DNA of 64,000 nucleotides from Lachnospiraceae bacterium (GCA_016294075.1 JAEDCQ010000006.1:28375-92374), one strand, 5' to 3'; counted from the stretch's first letter, positions 51,731 to 60,048 are shown. Numbers and translations are program-made. The notes: generated by a model from the letters alone, not told the origin.

Positions 51731-52189
51731 ATGCAGGAAAGAACAGTAGAATATTCCCGAACAGAGCAGACACACATTGTACAGCCCGCCGATTTAAACG
51801 GAGGCGGACGATTATTCGGCGGAACTTTGCTTAAAATGATTGATGAGATTGCCGCTATCGTCGCCATGCGTCACTGCGGTTTTAAAACTGTTACAACTGC
51901 CGCTATCGACAACCTTGTCTTCAAATCCGGAGCTTATGTCAATGATTTGATTGTATTAATCGGTTATGTCATCTATACCGGCAAAACCTCTATGGAGGTA
52001 CGCGTTGACACATATGTGGAGCGTACAGACGGTATGCGCTATCCGATTAACCGCGCGCATATCGTACTTGTTGCTTTGGATGAAAAAAACAGACCAACCG
52101 CGGTACCGCAGCTGGTCCTTCAAAACGATATTCAACGTGAAGAATTTTTACAGGCGCAGAAACGCCGGAATACAAAAACAAATATTTGA
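51731..52189 (+). CDS. Acyl-CoA thioesterase, hotdog fold (YciA/BFIT type)
   Basis: Hydrolyses acyl-CoA esters in the cytosol. In 152 residues the hotdog signature is seen: DLNGGGRLFGGTLLKMIDEIAAIVAMRHCG, with the central Asp-Glu in the long helix as likely catalytic site, then TAAIDNLVFKSGAYVNDLIVLIGYVIYTGKTSMEVRVDTYVE. AGAAGG precedes the ATG. It follows the YitT gene by 43 bp and has its own terminator. Confidence 0.9.
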   Translation: MQERTVEYSRTEQTHIVQPADLNGGGRLFGGTLLKMIDEIAAIVAMRHCGFKTVTTAAIDNLVFKSGAYVNDLIVLIGYVIYTGKTSMEVRVDTYVERTDGMRYPINRAHIVLVALDEKNRPTAVPQLVLQNDIQREEFLQAQKRRNTKTNI

Positions 52190-52214
52190 CCATTTTCTCG
52201 CTTCCCTATAAAAT

Positions 52215-52252
52215 AAAACAGAGGCCGCATTATTTCAACGCCTCTGTTTTTA
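52215..52252 (+). terminator. Terminator after thioesterase
   Basis: AAAACAGAGGC (52215-52225) pairs with GCCTCTGTTTT (52240-52250). Confidence 0.85.
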
Positions 52253-52279
52253 CAAAATAAAGATAAATAGAAAGTGAAT

Positions 52280-52918
52280 ATGCCCATGAAACAGAAAAAC
52301 ATATCCGAATACATAAAACGCCTGTTGATTTTGGTGCTTGGTCTTACCATTGCCCACTTGGGCGTCACGCTGTTTTTATTATCAAACCTAGGAAGCGACC
52401 CGTTTAATGTATTAATTCAGGGTATCTCCCATATTCTACCACTTTCACATGGCACCTGTCATCAGATTATCTGCTTCCTGATATTGGGTATTCTGCTTTT
52501 TACGGCACGCTCTTATATCAAGGCCGGTACATTCATCTGCATGTTTTTCGGTGGCCCGATTATTGATTTCTTTACCTTTTTACTAAAAGGTATCATCAAT
52601 ACCTCATCTCCTATGGCAGTCCGCTTTCTGTCGTTGGTGCTCGGTTGCTTTATTCTTGCATTCGGTATGACAATCGTTATCAAGTCGGATGCCGGAACCG
52701 GCCCGAATGATTTAGTCGGTCTCGTAATATCCGATAAGCTGCACAAACCATTCGGTATCTGTAGAGTTATCGTAGATTTCTCTTTTGTTATTATCGGTGT
52801 CCTTTTAGGCGGCATTTTCGGAATCGGTACAATTATCTGTGCCTTCCTGATTGGCCCGATTGCAGACAGATTTCTTCCTGTCAGCGAAAGACTTGTTAAT
52901 ACATTACTTAAAAAATAA
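52280..52918 (+). CDS. YczE/YyaS-type membrane protein
   Basis: A 212-residue membrane protein with five helices: GLTIAHLGVTLFLLSNLGSDPFNVLIQGIS, AGTFICMFFGGPIIDFF, LGCFILAFGMTIVIKSDAGTGPNDLVGLVIS and FGIGTIICAFLIGPIADRF. The repeated LGSDPFNVL / AGTGPNDLV loops are typical of YczE-like proteins of unknown role. The ATG at 52280 is chosen over a GTG two codons earlier. It is separated from the thioesterase by a terminator. Confidence 0.85.
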   Translation: MPMKQKNISEYIKRLLILVLGLTIAHLGVTLFLLSNLGSDPFNVLIQGISHILPLSHGTCHQIICFLILGILLFTARSYIKAGTFICMFFGGPIIDFFTFLLKGIINTSSPMAVRFLSLVLGCFILAFGMTIVIKSDAGTGPNDLVGLVISDKLHKPFGICRVIVDFSFVIIGVLLGGIFGIGTIICAFLIGPIADRFLPVSERLVNTLLKK

Positions 52919-52922
52919 CAGT

Positions 52923-52946
52923 ATCCCCCGGAGAAATTCGGGGGAT
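52923..52946. terminator. GC-rich hairpin after the YczE-type gene
   Basis: ATCCCCCG (52923-52930) pairs with CGGGGGAT (52939-52946). The T-run is better on the minus strand, so it may serve the gshF remnant. Confidence 0.6.
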
Positions 52947-52958
52947 GTCAACATAATT

Positions 52959-53261
52959 TTAAATAAAATATTCGATAGTCGCTTCTGCAGTCTTTCTTGT
53001 TTTTTCATTGAAAATAATAACAGCTTCTTTCTGAAGAACAGCAAGCTGCTTCCATGCACCCTCCACACTGTCTGATACATCGGTGATTATCTCAGTTTGA
53101 TTTTCGCAAAAATCCCTCTCCATATTGGGATTATCTATGAAAGGATGCTTTGTATGTGCCAGATACCCCTTGGGTGTTACACGCAGGCTCTCTTTTTCCA
53201 ATCCAAAGCTTCCTTTAAACATATCCTTTTTTATATTTGGCTTTTTATAATCAAAACTCAT
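52959..53261 (-). pseudogene. Glutamate-cysteine ligase (gshF/gshA) N-terminal remnant
   Basis: The frame carries the opening of glutathione-synthesis ligases: GSFGLEKESLRVTPKGYLAHTKHPF (with the metal-binding Glu pair) and MERDFCENQTEIITDVSDSVEGAWKQLAVLQ. GshF has about 750 residues; here only about 90 match and the frame ends soon after (...TIEYFI). No further pieces are seen downstream. Hence the strain probably lacks this route to gamma-glutamylcysteine at this locus. It is adjacent to the cysteine biosynthesis operon, the source of the substrate. Confidence 0.85.
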
Positions 53262-53376
53262 ATTTGCATCATTCTTTCTTTTATGCCATTTTTATTTTAT
53301 ACTTTTCCTATCAGTTTTATATGTATTATATCTTTTCCTATAGGCATAGTCAAGATTATTTTTATATCCTTATAGC

Positions 53377-53415
53377 AAAGCCGGAGTATTCAGTTTTCCC
53401 TGAATCTCCGGCTTT
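53377..53415. terminator. Terminator of the OAH sulfhydrylase-Rrf2 operon
   Basis: AAAGCCGGAG-T-ATTCAG (from 53377) pairs with CTGAAT-C-TCCGGCTTT (to 53415); both flanks are A/T-rich. It lies 33 bp past the Rrf2 gene. Confidence 0.8.
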
Positions 53416-53447
53416 TTACGCTCACATTATGCCTTTTTATTCGAATA

Positions 53448-53894
53448 CTAAATGTAATACATATCCTGTTCAAATTCCTTATGACTTAAATAATGCTTTC
53501 TCAAATCCTCCAAAGTAACATTTTGAAGTGTCCGGTCAAGCTCTGCATTTATCCTGTCAATAACCAATTCCTGAATACTGACTGCAATACTGTGTCCATG
53601 GGTATTATCCGACTCATCTTCTTTGTCTATATGATAATTGCCGTCCAATGCCTCAAGAATTGCTGCAACAGTCAGCTCATCGGGCGCAATATTTAAGCGG
53701 TATCCTCCCTGGGCACCTTTGATACCTTTTACAATTCCTGCTCTTCTGAGGTCTGCAAAAACCTGTTCCAGATATTGCGGGGAAATATTGTTCCTTTCTG
53801 CTATATTTCCCAACACAATATATTCGTTTACAGAATTTGCGGATAAATCAATCAATGCCCTAAGTCCATATCGACATTTTTTTGAAATTTTCAT
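53448..53894 (-). CDS. Rrf2-family transcriptional regulator (CymR-like)
   Basis: A 148-residue winged-helix regulator: MKISKKCRYGLRALIDLSANS, then IAERNNISPQYLEQVFADLRRAGIVKGIKGAQGGYRLN as HTH and wing. It lacks the three-Cys cluster of IscR-type members (only Cys7), which points to a CymR-like regulator of sulfur genes sensing CysK/O-acetylserine rather than an Fe-S sensor. It starts 9 bp after the OAH sulfhydrylase gene, so the regulator is co-expressed with its likely target. The assignment to CymR is inference. Confidence 0.85.
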   Translation of the reverse strand: MKISKKCRYGLRALIDLSANSVNEYIVLGNIAERNNISPQYLEQVFADLRRAGIVKGIKGAQGGYRLNIAPDELTVAAILEALDGNYHIDKEDESDNTHGHSIAVSIQELVIDRINAELDRTLQNVTLEDLRKHYLSHKEFEQDMYYI

Positions 53895-53903
53895 TTTTTC
53901 CTC

Positions 53904-55217
53904 TCATTCCGATACTGCCTTAAATGCCTCCTCAAGGTCCTGAATAATATCATCAATATTCTCTGTTCCGATGGACAAACGGATTGTATTCGGTTTAATT
54001 CCCTGATCCAAAAGTTCCTCCTGTGTGCACTGGCTGTGCGTGGTAGTCGCCGGATGGATAACAAGAGATTTCACATCAGCAACATTGGCAAGAAGTGAGA
54101 ATAATTCCAAATTGTCGATAAAATCCTTTGCCTTCTGCGCATCCCCTTTGATTTCAAAGGTAAAGATGGAGCCGCCGCCATTCGGAAAATATTTCTTATA
54201 CAATACTTTCTGCGTTTCATCCTCAGACACCTGCGGATGATGTACCGCTTCTACCTGCGGATGATTTTTTAAATACTCCACTACCTTCAAAGCATTTTCA
54301 ACATGACGCTCTACCCTGAGTGATAAGGTTTCCAACCCCTGTAAGAAGAAAAATGCATGGAACGGGGAAAGTGTTGCACCCGTATCTCTTAAAAGAATAG
54401 CACGTATCTTCGTAACAAAGGCTGCCGCGCCGACTGCTTTTGTAAAGCTGATTCCATGATAGCTTGGGTTCGGCTCCGTTAAGGATGGGAATTTTCCGGA
54501 AGCCTCCCAATCAAATTTTCCGCTGTCTATAATCACACCGCCAATTGTGGTTCCGTGACCTCCGATGAATTTTGTTGCAGAGTGTACTACGATATCCGCA
54601 CCATATTCAATCGGACGAACCAGATAGGGTGTTGCAAAAGTATTATCTACCACAAGCGGAATTTTATGCTTATGTGCAATATCTGCCAAGGCTTCAATAT
54701 CTACCACATCGGAATTCGGATTTCCGAGTGTTTCAATATAAATTGCTTTTGTATTATCCAAAATGGCTTCTTCTACTGCATTAAAATCAAAAATATTCAC
54801 AAATGTTGTTTTGATACCGTACTGAGGAAGCGTATGTGCTAACAAATTGTAGGAGCCTCCGTAAATATTTTTTGCGGCCACAATATGATCCCCGTTTTGC
54901 GCCAGATTTTCAATCGTATATGTAATAGCTGCTGCACCGGATGCTACCGCAAGTGCTGCAACACCGCCTTCCAATGCGGCAATTCTCTTTTCAAATACAT
55001 CCTCGGTAGGATTTGTAAGACGTCCGTAAATATTTCCTGCATCAGCCAGTCCAAAACGTGCCGCAGCATGGTCGCTGTTACGGAATACATAAGATGAGGT
55101 CTGATAAATCGGTACCGCTCTTGCATCCGTTACAGGGTCCGGAGTTTCCTGTCCTACATGTAGCTGTAATGTTTCAAATTTTAATTTTCTGTTTTCCCTT
55201 GTTATTTTTTCTCCCAT
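53904..55217 (-). CDS. metY: O-acetylhomoserine sulfhydrylase / aminocarboxypropyltransferase
   Basis: PLP enzyme that adds sulfide or methanethiol to O-acetylhomoserine, giving homocysteine or methionine. At 437 residues it is of the long OAHS type. Motifs: FETLQLHVGQETPDPVTDARAVPIYQTSSYVF at the N-terminus, IYGRLTNPTEDVFEKRIAALEGG, ASGAAAITYTIEN (cofactor phosphate), VVDNTFATPYLVRPIEYGADIVVHSATKFIGGHG with the Schiff-base Lys, and SLVIHPATTTHSQCTQEE. Upstream is cysK (50 bp); downstream the Rrf2 regulator (9 bp). The three form a sulfur assimilation operon. Confidence 0.94.
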   Translation of the reverse strand: MGEKITRENRKLKFETLQLHVGQETPDPVTDARAVPIYQTSSYVFRNSDHAAARFGLADAGNIYGRLTNPTEDVFEKRIAALEGGVAALAVASGAAAITYTIENLAQNGDHIVAAKNIYGGSYNLLAHTLPQYGIKTTFVNIFDFNAVEEAILDNTKAIYIETLGNPNSDVVDIEALADIAHKHKIPLVVDNTFATPYLVRPIEYGADIVVHSATKFIGGHGTTIGGVIIDSGKFDWEASGKFPSLTEPNPSYHGISFTKAVGAAAFVTKIRAILLRDTGATLSPFHAFFFLQGLETLSLRVERHVENALKVVEYLKNHPQVEAVHHPQVSEDETQKVLYKKYFPNGGGSIFTFEIKGDAQKAKDFIDNLELFSLLANVADVKSLVIHPATTTHSQCTQEELLDQGIKPNTIRLSIGTENIDDIIQDLEEAFKAVSE

Positions 55218-55266
55218 ATATTTATCCTCTTTTCGGTTTTTTATTTAACAGAATTATTTCCATTTA

Positions 55267-56196
55267 TTATCCGAATAACGGTGTGGAGTAATAGCGGTCT
55301 CCTGTATCCGGAAGCAGAACTACGATTGTTTTTCCTTTGTTTTCAGGACGCTTTGCCAAAGAAATTGCAGCAGATAATGCCGCTCCTGAAGAAATACCTA
55401 CTAAAACGCCTTCCTTTTTTGCAAGAAGCTTTGCTGTTTCAAATGCATCTTCATTTTCTATTTTGATAATCTCATCATATATTTTTGTATTCAACACATC
55501 CGGGACAAATCCGGCTCCGATACCCTGTATTTTATGAGGTCCGCCTTTTCCTTCGGAAAGCACCGGGGAACCTGCCGGTTCCACTGCTACAATTTTAATA
55601 TCCGAATTCTGTGATTTCAGGTATTCACCTACACCGGTCAATGTTCCTCCTGTTCCTACACCGGCTACAAAGTAATCAATCTTTCCATCTGTATCATTCC
55701 AGATTTCCGGTCCGGTTGTACTTCTGTGCGCTGCCGGGTTTGCAGGATTCACAAACTGCCCCGGAATAAAACTTCCCGGTATTTCCTTTGCAAGTTCTTC
55801 TGCCTTGGCAATGGCTCCCTTCATTCCTTTTGCACCTTCCGTAAGTACCAGTTCCGCACCATAAGCTTTTAAAATATTTCTTCTCTCAACACTCATTGTC
55901 TCAGGCATCGTCAGGATAATCCGATATCCTTTGGATGCTGCTATAGATGCTAAACCGATTCCTGTATTTCCTGACGTAGGTTCAATGATTACGGAGCCTT
56001 CCTTCAGAATTCCTTTTGTCTCCGCATCCTCAATCATTGCCTTTGCAATTCTGTCCTTTACACTTCCGGCAGGATTAAAATATTCAAGCTTTACAATAAC
56101 AGAAGCCTCTAATCCCAATTCCTTTTCCACATTTGTTACCTCCACTAACGGAGTATTTCCAATCAATCCAAGTGTTCCTTTATAAATATTAGCCAT
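55267..56196 (-). CDS. cysK: Cysteine synthase (O-acetylserine sulfhydrylase)
   Basis: PLP enzyme making cysteine from O-acetylserine and sulfide. In 309 residues: YFNPAGSVKDRIAKAM with the PLP Lys, PTSGNTGIGLA (substrate loop), TMPETMSVERR, GVGTGGTLTGVGEYLK (phosphate cup), and VEPAGSPVLS with HKIQGIGAGFVP, typical of CysK rather than CBS. GAAAGGAG lies before the ATG. First gene of the operon with metY and the Rrf2 regulator, driven by a consensus promoter. Confidence 0.96.
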   Translation of the reverse strand: MANIYKGTLGLIGNTPLVEVTNVEKELGLEASVIVKLEYFNPAGSVKDRIAKAMIEDAETKGILKEGSVIIEPTSGNTGIGLASIAASKGYRIILTMPETMSVERRNILKAYGAELVLTEGAKGMKGAIAKAEELAKEIPGSFIPGQFVNPANPAAHRSTTGPEIWNDTDGKIDYFVAGVGTGGTLTGVGEYLKSQNSDIKIVAVEPAGSPVLSEGKGGPHKIQGIGAGFVPDVLNTKIYDEIIKIENEDAFETAKLLAKKEGVLVGISSGAALSAAISLAKRPENKGKTIVVLLPDTGDRYYSTPLFG

Positions 56197-56230
56197 AACG
56201 TTCTCCTTTCATACTCTATTGGTATGTTTT

Positions 56231-56242
56231 GTATGTTAATAC
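56231..56242. promoter_or_regulatory. Palindrome in cysK leader, possible Rrf2 site
   Basis: GTAT-GTTA-ATAC lies just downstream of the -10 box, in the position of a repressor site; a GTATG copy lies 9 bp away. No direct match to a known CymR box is claimed. Confidence 0.3.
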
Positions 56243-56244
56243 GA

Positions 56245-56273
56245 ATTATATTCCCACTTTTCCTATCTGTCAA
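56245..56273 (-). promoter_or_regulatory. Consensus promoter of the cysK operon
   Basis: On the minus strand TTGACA (56273-56268), a 17-bp spacer and TATAAT (56250-56245), about 50 bp before the start codon. Confidence 0.88.
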
Positions 56274-56376
56274 CTAGTATTTAAAAAATTTTTCAAATTT
56301 TTTTGCATTGCTTATTCCGTTATAAACAACGGAGGGCACGCTTCGCGCTCCATCTTTATGCTAATAAAAGAATCCG

Positions 56377-56408
56377 GAAAGGATTTCCCGGATTCTTTGC
56401 ACTGTTCT
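56377..56408 (-). terminator. Terminator after the second Rrf2 gene
   Basis: AAAGAATCCGG (56377-56387) pairs with CCGGATTCTTT (56398-56408), directly past the stop codon at 56410. Confidence 0.85.
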
Positions 56409-56409
56409 T

Positions 56410-56817
56410 CTATTTCATTTTTATCAAATCTGCCAGCGTAATGCCGTCTACATATTCATTAATTACCTTCCACAGGCCTTCCCAAAATGCAAGGGTCGTA
56501 CATTCCTCTTTACGCGGACACCGGTTCGGTACATCTTCTATACAGGCAAGCGGTGAAAGGCTTCCCTCTGTAGAACGAAGGATTTCTCCTACTGTGTATT
56601 CCTCGGGCTTCCGCGCAAGCATATATCCGCCATTATTACCGCGATAGCTTTTTACATAACCCGCCTTTGTTAATGACGGCATAATCTGCTCCATATATTT
56701 TAAGGTAATCGCCTGTCTCTCCGAAATATCTTTTAAACGTATATATTCACCATTACTGTGCATTGCCAAATCTGCCATGATTCTTAAAGCATAACGGCCT
56801 TTTGTAGAAACCTTCAT
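56410..56817 (-). CDS. Rrf2-family regulator with IscR-type Cys cluster
   Basis: A 135-residue regulator: MKVSTKGRYALRIMADLAMHS and ISERQAITLKYMEQIMPSLTKAGYVKSYRGNNGGYMLA form the DNA-binding domain. LACIEDVPNRCPRKEECTTLAFW has three Cys at about 92, 100 and 106, the IscR arrangement for a 2Fe-2S cluster. It would sense Fe-S cluster status. It is not in the cysK operon (separate terminator and an extended -10 promoter), and no isc or suf genes are in the window. Confidence 0.88.
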   Translation of the reverse strand: MKVSTKGRYALRIMADLAMHSNGEYIRLKDISERQAITLKYMEQIMPSLTKAGYVKSYRGNNGGYMLARKPEEYTVGEILRSTEGSLSPLACIEDVPNRCPRKEECTTLAFWEGLWKVINEYVDGITLADLIKMK

Positions 56818-56863
56818 ATTCCCTCACATTCCGCCACACGGGCATTCCTCCGTATTTTTTCTT

Positions 56864-56872
56864 ATTATAGCA
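56864..56872 (-). promoter_or_regulatory. Extended -10 promoter of the IscR-like gene
   Basis: TGCTATAAT on the minus strand, about 50 bp before the gene. No good -35 box is present, as allowed for extended -10 promoters. Confidence 0.45.
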
Positions 56873-56915
56873 TAATACAACTATATTTTCATCTTTTTAA
56901 TTCCCTCAAATGTGC

Positions 56916-56944
56916 TTGTGAAACAAAGAATTTCTTTATATAAT
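56916..56944 (+). promoter_or_regulatory. Promoter of the DUF4160-DUF2442 pair
   Basis: TTGTGA (56916-56921), 17 bp, TATAAT (56939-56944), 35 bp before the first start codon. Confidence 0.7.
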
Positions 56945-56978
56945 GAATATATTAACTTTTGTAAAGGGGAATTGCAAT

Positions 56979-57239
56979 ATGCCCGAAATATCACTATTTT
57001 ATGGAATCCGAATAACAATGTATTATGATGATCATAACCCTCCGCATTTTCATGCAGATTATAACGGTCAAAAAGCAATTGTAGATATTATAAATGGCTA
57101 TGTTATTAAAGGTGGACTACCCTCAAAACAGTTAAAACTGATTTTGGCTTGGTGCGTCATTCATCAGGACGAATTAATGCAGAATTGGGAACTGTCTAAA
57201 GATGGAAAGCCTTTGAATACCATCAGCCCTCTCATATAG
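56979..57239 (+). CDS. DUF4160 protein
   Basis: An 86-residue small protein with the family hallmark MPEISLFYGIRITMYYDDHNPPHFHADYNGQ, where the His pair after Pro-Pro is conserved. AAGGGG precedes the ATG at 56979, which is preferred over an earlier in-frame ATG. It is followed 12 bp later by a DUF2442 gene. This pair is often found together on bacterial genomes and on mobile segments; a toxin-antitoxin role has been suggested, but the function is not established. Confidence 0.88.
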   Translation: MPEISLFYGIRITMYYDDHNPPHFHADYNGQKAIVDIINGYVIKGGLPSKQLKLILAWCVIHQDELMQNWELSKDGKPLNTISPLI

Positions 57240-57251
57240 GAGGATACAGAT

Positions 57252-57533
57252 ATGGATTATTTTCCTGAGGTTGTACAGGTAATTCCTCATGAAGATTATA
57301 CTGTTGATGTATATTTTCAGGATGGAAAAATTGTTTTATATGATATGAAACCAAATTTAGAAAAGAACTTGTTTTGTCGTTTAAAGACTATACAAACCTT
57401 TATGGAATCCTGTACCGTAATGAATGACACCCTTGCATGGGATATTGATGGTACACGCGACGCCTGTAAGTGTATTGATATAGACCCTGAAACCTTATAT
57501 TCCTTACCGGTAACGGATGAAAGAATTGCTTAA
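57252..57533 (+). CDS. DUF2442 protein
   Basis: A 93-residue protein of the DUF2442 family: VVQVIPHEDYTVDVYFQDGKIVLYDMKP at the start and LAWDIDGTRDACKCIDIDPETLYSLP at the end, with the conserved central Trp-Asp. TAGGAGG precedes the ATG. Second gene of the pair with DUF4160; a terminator follows. Confidence 0.88.
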   Translation: MDYFPEVVQVIPHEDYTVDVYFQDGKIVLYDMKPNLEKNLFCRLKTIQTFMESCTVMNDTLAWDIDGTRDACKCIDIDPETLYSLPVTDERIA

Positions 57534-57544
57534 TAGTATTTATT

Positions 57545-57590
57545 ATACAGCAGTAATCTCTGCCTGATTATTCAAAGATTGCTGCTGTAT
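57545..57590. terminator. Terminator between DUF2442 and SGNH genes
   Basis: ATACAGCAG-T-AATCT (57545-57559) pairs with AGATT-G-CTGCTGTAT (57576-57590), with T-rich flank on the plus strand. Confidence 0.8.
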
Positions 57591-57594
57591 TCTT

Positions 57595-58491
57595 TTATTT
57601 TTCTTCCGTTCTTACTGCATTCTGTAAGATATAATCCACCCAGTCAACGTAGTATTTCCCGAGTATATGGGCATGGTCCGAAGAAAATTCCGTAGAAAGG
57701 GCACCATCCTCATCATCGTATAAGGGATTGGCATCCAGATAGAAAATTTTCTCTCCGTCTGCCAATTGATGAATGGCATCATTATATTTATTTATATTTT
57801 CATTTGTAAAAATATCGGATTCCTCAGATTTTTCTTTTGAAATATGTAAGTTTGCCTGTATAAAAATTATGGCGTCAGGCTGAAGCTTTTGAAGCTGTGC
57901 AACCGCTTCTTCAAAACGTTCTACCGTCTGTTCAAACGAATAGCCAAGCTCATTGATACCGAGCATAATATATATTTTTCCAAAGCTCCTTTTTTGTAAA
58001 GCCTCCTCTAATGTTACCTTTTCACCGGAACGCAGCGCAAATTCTTCCTTGAATATCTTATAAATATTCATACCGGAATGCGCAAAAACCTCTGCATTTC
58101 CCAGACCGCCGTATTCATACAGTCCTACGGTTCTGGAATCCCCAATAAACAATGCATCATCAAAGTAGCTTACATCCGCATGATATATAACAGGCGTTAT
58201 TGTTGTTTCCGTACTGCATTCTTCTTCTAAAGTACTTTCTTCTTTGGGAACACTGCTTTCCGGACTTTCCTTTATAACAGCAGTCTCTGTTTTTTCAATG
58301 TCTGCCGATTCCTCAGTCCCGGTTATCCCCGCGGAATTTTCTTCCGGTTCCGGATATATCCTGTCAATTACCATAGCTGATATGCTGTCCCACCGTGAAT
58401 ATCCCAGGAAAACCGCAGCAATCATAAAACTAATCCCTAATAATATCGTATAAGAGTATCTGCATCCCTTACTCTTTCGCATTCTCTTCAA
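57595..58491 (-). CDS. Membrane-anchored SGNH/GDSL hydrolase (O-acyltransferase partner)
   Basis: A 298-residue extracytoplasmic protein: basic start, one helix (about 13-31), an acidic Ser/Glu/Thr linker (50-100), then an SGNH domain: block I FIGDSRTVGL near 117 (nucleophile Ser), block III GINELGY near 178 and the late Asp-His in SDHAHILGKYY near 270. Such proteins paired with MBOAT acyltransferases move acetyl groups onto surface polymers (as AlgJ/AlgX or PatB do). The MBOAT gene is directly upstream, 6 bp away. The target polymer is unknown. Confidence 0.85.
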   Translation of the reverse strand: MKRMRKSKGCRYSYTILLGISFMIAAVFLGYSRWDSISAMVIDRIYPEPEENSAGITGTEESADIEKTETAVIKESPESSVPKEESTLEEECSTETTITPVIYHADVSYFDDALFIGDSRTVGLYEYGGLGNAEVFAHSGMNIYKIFKEEFALRSGEKVTLEEALQKRSFGKIYIMLGINELGYSFEQTVERFEEAVAQLQKLQPDAIIFIQANLHISKEKSEESDIFTNENINKYNDAIHQLADGEKIFYLDANPLYDDEDGALSTEFSSDHAHILGKYYVDWVDYILQNAVRTEEK

Positions 58492-58497
58492 TCCTTC

Positions 58498-59904
58498 TTA
58501 AAACTGATAATATAAAAACGGATCATCTAATCCTATGTACATACTATATACACACAGCCAGAATAAAATGACTAAGATTAATGCCATCCATAACGACTGT
58601 TTTTTTGCTTCATATACCTTTCGCGGAATACCGCTGCAGCAAATAAGTGCAGCAATCAATGAATAAGCGTATGTCTCTGCATATTTCATAAAATCTCCCG
58701 CGTAAACAACCAAACCGTTATTTCCGAAAAACGGAAACAGACGGCTTACATAAATCACAATCTGTCCAATGTCCGGAACAGCAAACAAAAGCCATGACAA
58801 TGGAATGAGAAGGAACATATACAAGTGTCCCAATAATGGAAATTTGTTAAATATTTTCCCTAATCCTGCCTTTTCCAGACTGATAAGCAGAAAACAGAAC
58901 AGCCCCCATAAAATAAAGTTCCAGCCGGCCCCATGCCACAGACCTGTAAGTACCCATATAATAAAGAGATTACGATAATGATGCTTTCTGTTTCCTCCAA
59001 GCGGAATGTATATGTATTCCTTAAACCAGCTTCCCAGCGTAATATGCCACCGCCTCCAGAATTCCGTCATGGATTTTGAAAGATACGGATTTTTAAAATT
59101 ATCAGGGAATGAAAATCCCATAATTTCTCCGAGACCCTTTGCCATTAGCGAATAGCCGTAAAAGTCAAAATAAATCTGAAACGAAAACGCAATAATGCCA
59201 AGCCATGCAAGCGGTGTCGAAATACTTTCAAATCCGATTGCTTTTACCTGTGTCCAAAGTCCGCCCACCCTGTTAGCAATTAAAACCTTTAAGGAAAGTC
59301 CGATTGTAAATTCACGGATTCCGTTTTCCCATTTCGAAAGGGAATGCTTTCTTTCATATAATTGTTCTCTGATTTGCGAATAAGTAATAATCGGTCCGGC
59401 TATCAGTTGCGGAAACATGCACAGATATGTCCCCAGCTTCATAACGGAACGTTCCACGGGCACCTTTTTCTTATACACATCAAATAAATAGGATGTAATC
59501 TGAAAAGTATAAAAACTGATGCCTATCGGCAATACCAAATCTGCATACGGAAGTGTAATTCCGATTTTCGTAAAGTTCAAAATCCGATTCAGGTTTTCCG
59601 TTACAAAATCCAGATACTTAAACAAAAACAAGACGCCGAAATTGTAGAGAACACCTATATATAACCATCGTTTTCTTGTACCCTTCCTATATCTTTTATC
59701 TAATTTCTGTGATATCAGAAAATTTACAACAATAGATAATATGATTAAAATTATGTACGCCGGATTTTCAATCACTCCATACGAATAAAATACAAGACTT
59801 CCCATAAAAATAACCAAATTCTTCCATGAATTTGGTGTAAGGAAATATAATAAAAAGAAAGCAGGGAAAAAATAAAATAAAAATGTCAGGCTGCTGAATA
59901 CCAT
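58498..59904 (-). CDS. MBOAT-family O-acyltransferase (AlgI/PatA-like)
   Basis: A 468-residue membrane O-acyltransferase with about 11 helices. It begins MVFSSLTFLFYFFPAFFLLYF as in AlgI. The catalytic region WRRWHITLGSWFKEYIYIPLGGNRK and LTGLWHGAGWNFILWG carries the conserved His residues. It would pass acetyl groups from cytosolic donors across the membrane for the SGNH protein, probably to decorate peptidoglycan, teichoic acid or exopolysaccharide. It is the first gene of the two-gene unit. Confidence 0.93.
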   Translation of the reverse strand: MVFSSLTFLFYFFPAFFLLYFLTPNSWKNLVIFMGSLVFYSYGVIENPAYIILIILSIVVNFLISQKLDKRYRKGTRKRWLYIGVLYNFGVLFLFKYLDFVTENLNRILNFTKIGITLPYADLVLPIGISFYTFQITSYLFDVYKKKVPVERSVMKLGTYLCMFPQLIAGPIITYSQIREQLYERKHSLSKWENGIREFTIGLSLKVLIANRVGGLWTQVKAIGFESISTPLAWLGIIAFSFQIYFDFYGYSLMAKGLGEIMGFSFPDNFKNPYLSKSMTEFWRRWHITLGSWFKEYIYIPLGGNRKHHYRNLFIIWVLTGLWHGAGWNFILWGLFCFLLISLEKAGLGKIFNKFPLLGHLYMFLLIPLSWLLFAVPDIGQIVIYVSRLFPFFGNNGLVVYAGDFMKYAETYAYSLIAALICCSGIPRKVYEAKKQSLWMALILVILFWLCVYSMYIGLDDPFLYYQF

Positions 59905-60002
59905 GTTGTTTCTTCCTCTGTGTCTGTTAATTCTCTCTTATATATAGATGTATCATATATAAAAAAAGTTGCAACTATATTTTTAAATTTTTTCATAAAA
60001 AT

Positions 60003-60029
60003 TTCCGATATCATTATCTGATACCGGAA
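60003..60029 (-). terminator. Terminator after the HD-GYP/GGDEF gene
   Basis: TTTCCG-A-TATCA pairs with TGATA-C-CGGAAA, with T-rich tail on the minus strand. Confidence 0.7.
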
Positions 60030-60048
60030 ATACTCGCCTATATATAGT

